In this document: positions 9,406-17,722 of the stretch, piece by piece
Position numbering within the stretch: position 1 is the stretch's first letter
Layout: every line of letters starts with the position of its first letter
Assembly (NCBI RefSeq): GCF_016654115.1
Contig: NZ_JAEQAZ010000017.1
Location: 1 to 64,000 of the forward strand
Length of the DNA: 64,000 nucleotides
Origin: Streptomyces sp. MBT53
GTDB lineage: Bacteria; Actinomycetota; Actinomycetes; Streptomycetales; Streptomycetaceae
Direction: 5' to 3'
Made by a program: the position numbers and the translations under genes
The notes under the pieces: model-generated
What the model was told of the DNA's origin: nothing
The model's input: the letters and a program-made list of their open reading frames with translations, nothing else
Databases searched by the model: none

Positions 9406-10142
9406 TAGCTGGCCTTGGCGCCCTCCAGCGCGGTCACCGCTTCCTTCGCGGCCTTGATCGCGCCCTTGTTGATGACGTCCGTGCTCGGCGCCTTCTTGTT
9501 CTCGAAGTCGCTGCCGTTGTAGGTGATGGTCACCAGCGCGTTGCCCGCGCGGACGACGACCGTGCCCTCACGCGTCTGCTGCTTGTCCTCCGTGGTGAGG
9601 TTCACGATGGAGTAGGCCGCGTCCCCGAGCCCGGGCACCACCCCGCCGCCGCTCTTCTCCGTAGTCGTCTCGGTGTACGACTTTTTCGCCGCTTCGTCCG
9701 ATTCCGTGATCTCGTACGACACGTCGAGCCAGCGGTAGTCGTAGCCCTTGAGCGCGTTCCACGAGCAGGTGCGGCGCACCTTCGTGTCCGTCGACGGGAT
9801 CTCCTTGCCGGCCGTCTTGGCGCCCGGAACCAGTGACTTGAGCGTCGCCACCGTCACACTTCCGCACGGGGCGGGGGACGTGGAGTACGCCTTGACCACG
9901 GGCGCCGTCGACGGGGCTGAGCTCCCGGACGAGGAGTCGGACTCGGGCGTCGCCTTGTGATCGGCGGTCGTCGTCGCGGCGAACGGACCGGACGTCAGGG
10001 CCCAGCCCATCGCGGCGAGCACGACGACCGGCGACAGACGCGCGGTGAGAGCGAGCGGCAGAGGTAGAGAACGCAAGTCGCACTTCTCGTGGGGGAAGGG
10101 TGCGGAGCGGGTCCGCACTGCGGACAGGAACGTCAGTGTCAC
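9405..10142 (-). CDS. Membrane-anchored or secreted protein, DUF3558-like
   Basis: A 245-residue protein with a basic N-terminus, one hydrophobic segment (ARLSPVVVLAAMGWALTSG, about residues 34-52), a Ser/Thr/Pro-rich linker, and an extracytoplasmic domain of about 165 residues. That domain begins SPAPCGSVTVATLKSLVPGA and contains a second cysteine (RRTCSWNA), suggesting a disulfide. This layout is like the DUF3558 solute-binding-like proteins of actinobacteria; the assignment is tentative. The GTG start at 10142 has AGGGAG four bases upstream; a TTG nearer the hydrophobic segment is an alternative. No lipobox cysteine is seen. No clear functional partner is adjacent. Confidence 0.65.
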   Translation of the reverse strand: MTLTFLSAVRTRSAPFPHEKCDLRSLPLPLALTARLSPVVVLAAMGWALTSGPFAATTTADHKATPESDSSSGSSAPSTAPVVKAYSTSPAPCGSVTVATLKSLVPGAKTAGKEIPSTDTKVRRTCSWNALKGYDYRWLDVSYEITESDEAAKKSYTETTTEKSGGGVVPGLGDAAYSIVNLTTEDKQQTREGTVVVRAGNALVTITYNGSDFENKKAPSTDVINKGAIKAAKEAVTALEGAKAS

Positions 10143-10253
10143 ATGACTCCCTGTGAGGCGGAAGTGTGAACTCGCTCCGTGCCTGTGCGGTGACAGTGCC
10201 TGACTGTGGACGCGTTGTGTGTCCTCTTATGTCCGTCCTCCTGTGTCCACGTG

Positions 10254-11249
10254 TCAGGTGCGAGCGGCCGGCACCCGCATCGTCGTCTCGATCCGTTCGA
10301 CGGCGGCGAACGCCCCGTACGCGACGAGCCGCACGAGACTCGCGTCACTCCGCGACGGCTCCCGCCAGGCGGCCACGTCCTCCTCCGTTATCCGGTACGG
10401 CGCGAGCGCGGCCAGTACCGCCAGTCGCGCCGCCGGCCGCTCCCGCCGGTTCGGGAAGCCGCGCAGCACGACCGGCGGATGCGATCCGTCCCAGGCCCAC
10501 AGCGTCTCCCGTACGAGGGTCAGGTCGTCCGTGTCGAGAAGGTCCGCGCCCGCGAGCGCCGCCGTGCGCAGGGCGTCGTAGGCCGGGCCCACCGGGGTTC
10601 CGGCCGCCCAGCCAGGGCCGGGGCCGGGCGTGTCGAGCAGGGGGAGTGCCGCTCCCGGTACGGCGCTGCGGCGCACGGTGCGGGCCACGCTGCGGCCGGC
10701 GAGGCTGCGTACGGCCCGGAACCGCTGGGCGTTGCCCGGCAGCAGCTGCTCGGTCAGCAGGGCCGACACGATGCGGTTGATGAAGTGGAAGGCGAGCGCG
10801 GTGCCGAGGTAGGCGGGTGCCTGCTCGGGCGGGAACGGGTACGGCGCCAGGTCCGCGCCCGGGACCCGGGTGCGGCGGCCCCAGTCGAGCACACGGGCGT
10901 GCTCCTCGTCCTCCGGTGTGCCGCCGCGCGCCAGGTGCTCGGCGAGGGCGTGGTCGCCGGTGGCGTGCAGCAGGACGGTGTGCGCGTCCGCGCAGAACGG
11001 GCACTTGTTGGCGAGCGAGACCCCGAGCGCGGCCAGCTCCTTGCCGGTGCGGCTGCCGTCGCCCGCGATCAGCGACTCCCGCATCAACGCCCAGGTGGGC
11101 GCCAGGAGTTCGGGCACGGAGGACAGGACCACGAAGGTCGGGGGCCGTTCGATCCCGAAGTCGACGGCGATCTGCTCGAAGACCTCGGCGGTGCGGCCGG
11201 TGGCGGACTTGGGCGACGGGGGCAGGGTGTGACGGAAGGGTGTGGGCAT
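10254..11249 (-). CDS. AhpD-like / carboxymuconolactone decarboxylase-family protein
   Basis: A 331-residue protein. Its first half is an AhpD-like domain with the redox motif CPFCADAHT (CxxC plus His, about residues 83-91) preceded by ALGVSLANK. Such domains reduce peroxides or act as disulfide carriers. The second half, from about residue 195, looks like a degenerate repeat of the same helical fold without the cysteines, which makes the protein about twice the usual length. The start is the ATG at 11249. It is divergent from the histidine kinase gene at 11416, which leaves a 166-base shared control region. The partner reductase is unknown. Confidence 0.75.
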   Translation of the reverse strand: MPTPFRHTLPPSPKSATGRTAEVFEQIAVDFGIERPPTFVVLSSVPELLAPTWALMRESLIAGDGSRTGKELAALGVSLANKCPFCADAHTVLLHATGDHALAEHLARGGTPEDEEHARVLDWGRRTRVPGADLAPYPFPPEQAPAYLGTALAFHFINRIVSALLTEQLLPGNAQRFRAVRSLAGRSVARTVRRSAVPGAALPLLDTPGPGPGWAAGTPVGPAYDALRTAALAGADLLDTDDLTLVRETLWAWDGSHPPVVLRGFPNRRERPAARLAVLAALAPYRITEEDVAAWREPSRSDASLVRLVAYGAFAAVERIETTMRVPAART

Positions 11250-11415
11250 GGCAGTAGCGTGCGCTGTCCGGGTGCCCCGGGTCGTCGTACGGCCGAAGCG
11301 AGTTGACGCTGCGTCGGCCGGGTGGCGCGGGGCCGGGGAGTACTGCGTGGGGAGTAGTCCAGGAGTTGTCCACAGGGCTGACGCCCGCGTCGGCGCGGCG
11401 GTCTACTGTGCGGTC

Positions 11416-12531
11416 ATGAGCGGGTACCCGGTCGATGTGACCCCACGCAGGCGCCTCGCCGACGCTTCCCTCGCGGTCGTGATCGGCGCCCTCGTCATGA
11501 CCGTCGCCGCCTTCGACGCGGACACGACCGCCGTCGACTACGCGCTGATGGCGCTCGCCTCGGTGACCCTGGCGTTCTACCAGACGGCTCCGCGCGCGGT
11601 CCTCGCCGTGGCCACACTGGGGGAGGCGGCCTACGTCCTGCACGCCCACCCGGGGCCGGTCGCCGGTCTGCCCGTGCTCGCCGCCATGCACACGGCGGCC
11701 CGCGCGGGACACCGCGGCTGGGCGGCCGGGGCGGGCGGGCTGTTCCTGGCCGCGTACTTCGCCACGGGCCCGACGACCCAGCAGGTGGTCGAGCGGACCG
11801 CGCTCATCGCCGGCTGGTTCCTGTGCGCGGTGGTCACCGGCCTCGCCGATCGCAACTGGCAGGCGTATCTGCGCCAGACCGAACAGCGCGCCCTGGAGGC
11901 CGAACGCACCCGCGAGGAGGTCGCGTTGCGCCGCGCGGGCGAGGAACGCCTGCGCATAGCGCGGGAGTTGCACGACTCCCTCACCCACAGCATCTCGATC
12001 GTCAAGCTCCAGGCGGGCGTCGCCGTCCACCTCGCCCGCAAGCGCGGCGAGGAGGTGCCACCCGCCCTGCTCGCCATCCAGGAGGCGGGCGGCGAGGCGA
12101 TGCGGGAGCTGCGCGCCACCCTGGAGATCCTGCGCACCACCGAGGAACCCACCGGCACCCCCGAGCTGCTCGTCGAGCGGGCCTGCGCGGCCGGCCTCGC
12201 CGTCGAACTCGCGGTGACGGGCGAGGAGCGCCCCCTCGCGGCGACGGTCGACCGCGCGGTGTACCGCATCGTCCAGGAGGCCCTGACCAACGCGGCCCGG
12301 CACGCGGGCCCGGCCAAGGTCAGCGTCCAACTCGACTACGGAGACGACGACTTGACGATCCGGGTGGAGGACGACGGAGCGGCCGACCCCGGCTGTCCGC
12401 CGAAGCCCGGAATCGGACTCACCGGCATGCGCGAGCGCGTCACGGCCCTGGGCGGCACCCTGCACACCGCCCCGCGCGCGGAGGGCGGCTTCGCGGTACG
12501 GGCCGAACTGCCACTGGGGGAGGCGGGATGA
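11416..12531 (+). CDS. Sensor histidine kinase, NarL-partner (HisKA_3) type
   Basis: A 371-residue membrane histidine kinase. The N-terminal 145 residues carry about four to five short hydrophobic helices with no large extracellular loop, so it may sense a membrane or intramembrane signal. A coiled segment (residues 148-178) leads to the dimerisation box with phospho-accepting H186 (ARELHDSLTHSISIVKLQAG). The ATP-binding domain has an N-box (VQEALTNAARHAGP), a G-box near VEDDGAADPG and GIGLTGMRERV. The start at 11416 gives the normal domain layout; a reading from 11242 adds an unlikely Arg-rich leader. Its stop overlaps the response regulator start (ATGA), so they are a coupled pair. Confidence 0.9.
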   Translation: MSGYPVDVTPRRRLADASLAVVIGALVMTVAAFDADTTAVDYALMALASVTLAFYQTAPRAVLAVATLGEAAYVLHAHPGPVAGLPVLAAMHTAARAGHRGWAAGAGGLFLAAYFATGPTTQQVVERTALIAGWFLCAVVTGLADRNWQAYLRQTEQRALEAERTREEVALRRAGEERLRIARELHDSLTHSISIVKLQAGVAVHLARKRGEEVPPALLAIQEAGGEAMRELRATLEILRTTEEPTGTPELLVERACAAGLAVELAVTGEERPLAATVDRAVYRIVQEALTNAARHAGPAKVSVQLDYGDDDLTIRVEDDGAADPGCPPKPGIGLTGMRERVTALGGTLHTAPRAEGGFAVRAELPLGEAG

Positions 12532-13235
12532 TCCGGGTCGTGGTCGTCGACGACCAGGCGCTGATGCGCGCGGGCTTCCGCGCTCTCCTCGACGCCGAGG
12601 ACGGCATCGAGGTGGTGGGCGAGGCGGCCGACGGCGAACAGGGCGTGGCCCTCGTCCGTGCGCAACTGCCCGACGTCGCGCTGATAGACGTACAGATGCC
12701 GGTCATGACGGGCATCGAGGCGACCCGCCGTATCGCCGCGGACCCCGCGCTCGCCGCGGTCCGGGTCGTCATCCTCACCAACTACGGTTTGGACGAGTAC
12801 GTCTTCGAGGCGCTGAGGGCGGGCGCCAGCGGCTTCCTCCTGAAGGACACCGATCCGGCGGACCTGCTCCAGGCGATCGGGATCGTCGCAGGCGGCGAGG
12901 CCCTGCTCTCCCCGTCGATCACCCGCACCCTCATCGGCGAGTTCGTCTCCCGGCCCCCCGACCGCTGCACCGCCACCGGCCTGGAACACCTCACCCGCCG
13001 CGAACGCGAGGTCACCGCCCTGGCCGCGCGTGGCCTCACCAACGAGGAGATCGCCGCCCACATGGTCATCAGCCCGTTCACGGCGAAGACCCACATCAGC
13101 CGGGCCATGACCAAGCTCGGCGCCCGCGACAGGGCCCAACTCGTGGTGTTCGCCTACGAGTCGGGCCTCGTGACGGCCCGCGCTCCGGAATCCCGTTGCG
13201 AGGCGGTGACGCCGGATCGCAGTCTGGGGCGATGA
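12528..13235 (+). CDS. NarL/FixJ-family response regulator
   Basis: A 235-residue two-domain regulator. The receiver domain (residues 1-120) has the acidic pair D8/D9, phospho-accepting D54 (ALIDVQMPVMTG) and the lysine in GFLLKDTDP. The LuxR-type helix-turn-helix (about residues 158-220) reads LTRREREVTALAARGLTNEE and later FTAKTHISRAMTKLGARDRA. It is the cognate partner of the kinase just upstream, joined by an ATGA overlap. Targets are unknown; the divergent AhpD-like gene and the downstream methyltransferase are obvious candidates. Confidence 0.93.
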   Translation: MIRVVVVDDQALMRAGFRALLDAEDGIEVVGEAADGEQGVALVRAQLPDVALIDVQMPVMTGIEATRRIAADPALAAVRVVILTNYGLDEYVFEALRAGASGFLLKDTDPADLLQAIGIVAGGEALLSPSITRTLIGEFVSRPPDRCTATGLEHLTRREREVTALAARGLTNEEIAAHMVISPFTAKTHISRAMTKLGARDRAQLVVFAYESGLVTARAPESRCEAVTPDRSLGR

Positions 13236-14059
13236 CCGAGACGACACGCGCACAAGGCCCTGCCGTCGCTATTCGCGAGGAGATCCTCGCCTACTACGCC
13301 GAGGGCAACGAGGACGGACGCCTCAGACAGGGCTCCGACCGGCTGGAGTTCTGGCGGACCCAGGACGTACTGCGGCGCCTGCTGTCGACGGCCCCCGCGA
13401 AGGTGCTGGACGTCGGCGGCGGCAGCGGCATCCACGCCGAGTGGCTCGCCAGGGACGGGTACGAGGTCGAACTCGTCGACCCCGTACCGCTGCACGTGGA
13501 ACAGGCGGGCCGGCTGCCGGGGGTCACCGCCCGTGCCGGGGACGCCAGGGCGCTGCCCGCCGAAGACGCGTCGTACGACGTGGTGCTGCTGCTCGGACCG
13601 CTCTACCACCTGCCCGAACGGGCGGACCGCGTACGGGCGTTGGGCGAGGCGCGTCGTGTCCTGCGACCGGGTGGGCTGGTGGTCGCGGCGACCATCAACC
13701 GGTTCGCGGGACTGCACGACATGCTCAGGCAGGAGTTGTACTTCATCGACCCGCATCGCACGCGGATCGACCGCGAGATGGAAGAGGGACGCCACGACTC
13801 CGAGGACGGCGGCCACTTCACGACCGCCTATTTCGCCCAACCCCACGAGGCCCCCGAGGAGTTCGAGGAGGCCGCACTCACCGTCGACGCTCAGTACGGC
13901 CTCGAAGGCGTCGCCTGGCTGATGGGTGGCATCGAGGACTGGCTGGACGACCCGGACCGCCGCGAGGCCGTCCTGGTGGCCAGCCGCCACATCGAGTGCG
14001 AGCCCACCCTGCTCGGCACCAGCGGCCATCTGCTCACCGCGGGCAGACGGCCCCGCTGA
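13232..14059 (+). CDS. Class I SAM-dependent methyltransferase
   Basis: A 275-residue methyltransferase with the SAM motif VLDVGGGSGIHAEWLA (about residues 58-73), an acidic end of strand 2 (VELVDPVP), and the UbiE/BioC-type motif SYDVVLLLGPLYHLPE. The acceptor substrate cannot be read from sequence. The ATG at 13232 overlaps the response regulator stop by four bases, so this gene is translated together with the two-component pair. That is unusual for a free-standing methyltransferase and hints that it serves the response. A reading from 13196 would begin within the regulator gene and is less likely. The opposing alpha-galactosidase gene ends 22 bases downstream. Confidence 0.85.
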   Translation: MTETTRAQGPAVAIREEILAYYAEGNEDGRLRQGSDRLEFWRTQDVLRRLLSTAPAKVLDVGGGSGIHAEWLARDGYEVELVDPVPLHVEQAGRLPGVTARAGDARALPAEDASYDVVLLLGPLYHLPERADRVRALGEARRVLRPGGLVVAATINRFAGLHDMLRQELYFIDPHRTRIDREMEEGRHDSEDGGHFTTAYFAQPHEAPEEFEEAALTVDAQYGLEGVAWLMGGIEDWLDDPDRREAVLVASRHIECEPTLLGTSGHLLTAGRRPR

Positions 14060-14081
14060 CCGTGCGCCTCGCCGCGTCCGG

Positions 14082-16265
14082 TCAGCGGGCCGTCCTCGTG
14101 AGTTCGAGGAGCAGGGCCTGCTCGGGGTTGAGGTTCGGCAGGGGCAGGCCGGCGACGGTGAGCACCGAACCGGGCAGCGACAGGCCGTCGTCGAGGGCGG
14201 CGGACAGCCAGGCCGGTTCCGCTGTCTCGTGGAAGGACGGCAGGCCCAACTCGGCGCGTACTCGCACCCGGTAGGTCGCCTCGGGGTCCAGGCCGGGCAA
14301 CTGCACTCGCCCGTACTGGCCCTCGGGGGACGTGGCGAGCCGCGCCCAGCAGTACAGCGCGGCCGACCCGTCGTGAGCCACGACTCCGTGCAGCAGCGTC
14401 GACTCGTCGGCCAGGTCGGCGCGGACCGTGCGGCCGCCGTGGAGCAGCGGGCGCAGTTCGCGGTGGAGGGCGGTCCAGGCGGTGAGGCGGGCCAGTTCCT
14501 CGGGGGAGCAGCGGGTGAGGTCCTGTTCGATGCCTGCGTGGCCGAACAGGGCGGTGCTCAGGCGGAGTTGGTCGGAGCTGACGCGGTCCGTGGTGTGGCT
14601 GGTGCGCGGGCCCACATGGGTGCCGACCAGTTCGGGGGGCAGCAGTTGCGCGGTCCAGCGTTGGATCGTCTGGCGCTCCACCGGGTCGTTGCAGTCCGAG
14701 GCCCAGACCCGGTCGGTCCGCTCCAGGATGCCCAGGTCGATCCGGCCGCCACCGGCGGCGCAGCTCTCGATCTCCAGCGCGGGATGGCGCTCCCGGAGGG
14801 CGTCGATCAGCCGGTAGAGGGCCAGGACCTGTGCGTGCGTCACGGGACGGTCGGCTGCGGAGTGCACGGTCTCGTGGAGGTCCCGGTTGTGGTCCCACTT
14901 GAGATAGGCGATGGCGTACTTCTCCACCAGCGCGTCCAGCGCGTCCAACAGGTACTGCCAGGCATCGGGGTTGGCCAGGTCCAGCACATGCTGATGGCGG
15001 GCCGCAGGGCCGACCCCGCGGGCGGGGCCCAGCACCCAGTCGGGGTGCTCGCGGGCCAGGTCGGAGTCCAGGTTGATCATCTCCGGTTCCACCCACAGCC
15101 CGAACTCCATGCCGAGCGACCGCACATGGTCCACCAGCGGGGTCAGTCCCTCGGGCCACACCACCGGGTCGACGGTCCAGTCGCCGAGCCCGGCGTCGTC
15201 CGAACGACGGCCCCGGAACCAGCCGTCGTCCAGCACGAACCGCTCGACACCGACCTCGGCGGCCCGGTCGGCCAGCCGTAGCAGCCGGTCCAGATCGTGG
15301 TCGAAGTACACCGCCTCCCAGCTGTTGAGGATCACCGGGCGGGGGCCGCGCGGATGCGTGGGGCGGGCCCGGAGGAGGGTGTGGAAGCGGTCGGCGAGCC
15401 CGTCCAGGCCCCGGTCGGACCAGGCGAAGTGACAGACCGGAGCGGTGTACGACTCGCCGGGCGCGAGCCGGATCTCCCCGGCCCGCAGGAGTTCGCCGCC
15501 GCCGAGCACCCCCGCATGGGCGCCCGCGCCCTCCGGCAACTGCTCGGCCAGATACCGCTGGTCGCCGCTCCAGGCCACATGAACGGCCCAGATCTCCCCG
15601 TCGCGGAACCCGAACCCGGGCACACCCACCGCCATGACGTACGGCGAGTCCACCCCCGGCTTGCCCCGCCGCACCTCACGGGCATGCGTGCCGAAGCCCA
15701 GCGGCTGCCGCTGCGGTGAACGTTCCCGGCTCCACTTGCCGGTGAAGTCTAGAACCTCGGACGCCCGGCGCGGCAGCGGCAGCAGCGTCGTGAGGCCCGC
15801 CAGGTCGTACGGCACCGGGTCGGCGTCCGGCCGGCGGGTGAGCGTGGTCCGTACCCCCAGTACCCCGGAGGGCTCCAGAACGTAGGAGAGCGTGACGTCG
15901 AGTCCGGTGCCGGAGTCGGTGAGGTGAAGGGTCAACTCCCCGCCCGCAGAACGGGGTTGGTGTGAACTGCCGGTCAGGGTCAGCCGGGGTGCGGCGAACG
16001 CGCCCGCGAGATGGCCCTCCTGGGCCGGGGTGCCGGACCAGGCGTCGGCCTCGGTGGGCCAGACGGTGAACCGGCGCGGGATGTCGACGGAGTTGTTGAG
16101 CACGGCGGGCTCGCCGGTCAGGGCGAGCGCGGCCAGGGCGTCCTGCGGGAGGTCGCCGAGGTCGGCCCCCCAGTGCAGCACCCTGGGCACCGGTTCGGTG
16201 AGCTCCACGACGAGGGCGGTGCCCGCCGCGCGCAGGATGTGGATCCGCGCCGTGGTGTCCGGCAT
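14082..16265 (-). CDS. GH36 alpha-galactosidase
   Basis: A 727-residue glycoside hydrolase family 36 enzyme that removes alpha-linked galactose from oligosaccharides, probably in the cytoplasm since no signal peptide is present. The order is an N-terminal beta-sandwich (about 1-300), a TIM barrel (about 310-640) and a C-terminal beta domain. The nucleophile is D458 (AYLKWDHNRD) and the acid/base is D524 (RVWASDCNDP). ESCAAGGGRID and VLDDGWF also match the family, and the size fits bacterial GH36. It is the last gene of the minus-strand glycan operon, 95 bases after the binding-protein gene and beyond a strong hairpin, so it may be made in smaller amounts. Confidence 0.93.
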   Translation of the reverse strand: MPDTTARIHILRAAGTALVVELTEPVPRVLHWGADLGDLPQDALAALALTGEPAVLNNSVDIPRRFTVWPTEADAWSGTPAQEGHLAGAFAAPRLTLTGSSHQPRSAGGELTLHLTDSGTGLDVTLSYVLEPSGVLGVRTTLTRRPDADPVPYDLAGLTTLLPLPRRASEVLDFTGKWSRERSPQRQPLGFGTHAREVRRGKPGVDSPYVMAVGVPGFGFRDGEIWAVHVAWSGDQRYLAEQLPEGAGAHAGVLGGGELLRAGEIRLAPGESYTAPVCHFAWSDRGLDGLADRFHTLLRARPTHPRGPRPVILNSWEAVYFDHDLDRLLRLADRAAEVGVERFVLDDGWFRGRRSDDAGLGDWTVDPVVWPEGLTPLVDHVRSLGMEFGLWVEPEMINLDSDLAREHPDWVLGPARGVGPAARHQHVLDLANPDAWQYLLDALDALVEKYAIAYLKWDHNRDLHETVHSAADRPVTHAQVLALYRLIDALRERHPALEIESCAAGGGRIDLGILERTDRVWASDCNDPVERQTIQRWTAQLLPPELVGTHVGPRTSHTTDRVSSDQLRLSTALFGHAGIEQDLTRCSPEELARLTAWTALHRELRPLLHGGRTVRADLADESTLLHGVVAHDGSAALYCWARLATSPEGQYGRVQLPGLDPEATYRVRVRAELGLPSFHETAEPAWLSAALDDGLSLPGSVLTVAGLPLPNLNPEQALLLELTRTAR

Positions 16266-16295
16266 GAAGAGTCCTTTCCGAGCGCCCGGATCTCA

Positions 16296-16327
16296 CCGGA
16301 CGGGCCCGGCTCAGTGGGCCCGTCCGG
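16296..16327 (-). terminator. Strong intercistronic hairpin between binding protein and GH36
   Basis: CCGGACGGGCCC at 16296-16307 pairs perfectly with GGGCCCGTCCGG at 16316-16327 around an 8-base loop. In bacterial sugar ABC operons a hairpin after the binding-protein gene often protects its message and reduces read-through. No T-run follows, so partial termination is the likely role. Confidence 0.6.
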
Positions 16328-16360
16328 CGGCCGGACAGGGAGTGCGGAGGAGTGGTGGGG

Positions 16361-17722
16361 TCACTTCTTGGCGAGCAGCTGCTTGCTCTGCTTCTGCATG
16401 TCCGTGAAGACGGAGTCGCTCTTCTGCCCGGCGAAGTAGGCCTGGAACAGCGGCTGGAACGCGTCCTGGAGGGCCGCGCCGTTGCCGTAGACCGGGGACG
16501 GGTAGAGCACCTTGTCCTTGATCATGTCCGTGAAGACGGACAGGTCCACGCCCGTCTTGGCCAGCGCCGCGGCCGAGGCGTCCATGGAGGCCGGGATCGA
16601 CGGGAAGAAGGTACCGGTCAGGGAGGCCTTGGACTGGCAGGCCTCACTGCCCATGTAGGAGACCCACTTCCAGGTCTGCTCGGGGTTCTTGGTGCCGGCC
16701 CAGATGTTGTTCCCGTTGGAGTTGCTCAGCACGGACCTGGTCTTGCCGTCCGGGCCGTAGGGGGTGGGCGCGATGCCGACCTTGAGGCCGGGAATCTTCA
16801 CGAAGGTCGAGGCCTCCCACGAACCGCCGGTCTCCATCGCGACCTTGCCGGAGGAGAGCAGGTCGACATCGCTGACGCTGTCGTTGAACTGTCCGATCTT
16901 GGGCGCGTAGCCCTTGTCGGTCAGGGAGCGGATCCAGTCCATGGTCTTCACGAACCGCGGGTCGGCGTAGTTGAACACCGTCGGCCAGGTGGTCTTGTCG
17001 CCCAGCCGCCAACCCGTGGTGCTGACCAGCGGGTTCCAGGTGAACTGGCCGATGAAGTCCTTCGACGCGACCTCCCCGTAGCCGTACGTCTTGACGTGGG
17101 ACTTGTCGAAGCCCTTCTCGTCGCCGCGACGGCCCTTGGTGTCGATCGACAGGTGGGCGATCATCTTGCCGAGCGTGCCGCCGTTGTCCGGGTTCCAGTT
17201 CAGCGACTTGACGTCCTGGTCGGTGTATCCGGCCTTCTTTACGGCGTCCTCGTTGAAGTAGACGCCGGACGCGGCCCAGTCCAGCGGCAGGGCGTACTGC
17301 TTGCCGTCGGTGAACTTCCAGGCGTCCACACCCACCGAGAACCGGGACAGGTCGAAATTGTCCTTCTTGATGAAGTCGTCCATCGCCAGCAGTTGGTGCT
17401 GGGAGGCGTACGCCTGGAAGAACTGGACGCTGTTCTGGAAGGCGTCGGGCGCGTTGCCGGCCACGAACCCGGCGGTCAGCTTGGTGAAGTAGTCGTTGAC
17501 GTTGTACTGGGTGATCTTCACCTTGATGTCGGGGTTGGCCTTCTCGAAGTCCGTGGCGCACACCTTGTACGCGGCGGCCTGCTTGTCGTCCCAGGTCCAC
17601 CAGTTGACGGTCTTCGAACCACCGGCGGAGGAGGCGCCGTTGGAGCACGCGGAGAGCAGCGCGGCCAGCGTGAGCGTGGCGCCCAGCGCGACCGTCTTCC
17701 GAACTCCCTTGATTCTTCTCAT
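16361..17722 (-). CDS. ABC transporter sugar-binding lipoprotein
   Basis: A 453-residue extracellular solute-binding protein (family 1, SBP_bac_1). The lipoprotein signal is clear: MRRIKGVRKTVALG, a hydrophobic stretch, then LLSAC with the lipidated cysteine near residue 26. The mature protein starts with a Ser/Gly linker and contains VNWWTWDD, APDAFQNSVQ and GSWEAST, typical of oligosaccharide binders. The start at 17722 follows GAAGGAAC and overlaps the stop of the esterase gene upstream (ATGA). It delivers sugar to the two permeases encoded earlier in the operon. No ATPase gene is present; Streptomyces sugar importers commonly share the MsiK ATPase, so that is expected. Confidence 0.93.
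   Translation of the reverse strand: MRRIKGVRKTVALGATLTLAALLSACSNGASSAGGSKTVNWWTWDDKQAAAYKVCATDFEKANPDIKVKITQYNVNDYFTKLTAGFVAGNAPDAFQNSVQFFQAYASQHQLLAMDDFIKKDNFDLSRFSVGVDAWKFTDGKQYALPLDWAASGVYFNEDAVKKAGYTDQDVKSLNWNPDNGGTLGKMIAHLSIDTKGRRGDEKGFDKSHVKTYGYGEVASKDFIGQFTWNPLVSTTGWRLGDKTTWPTVFNYADPRFVKTMDWIRSLTDKGYAPKIGQFNDSVSDVDLLSSGKVAMETGGSWEASTFVKIPGLKVGIAPTPYGPDGKTRSVLSNSNGNNIWAGTKNPEQTWKWVSYMGSEACQSKASLTGTFFPSIPASMDASAAALAKTGVDLSVFTDMIKDKVLYPSPVYGNGAALQDAFQPLFQAYFAGQKSDSVFTDMQKQSKQLLAKK

Noticed and set aside
10139-10348. Possible 69-codon minus-strand gene ending at the start of the DUF3558-like gene
   Set aside because: No family, odd composition, and its final ATG-TGA overlaps the promoter and ribosome site of the next gene; it overlaps the AhpD-like gene at the other end.
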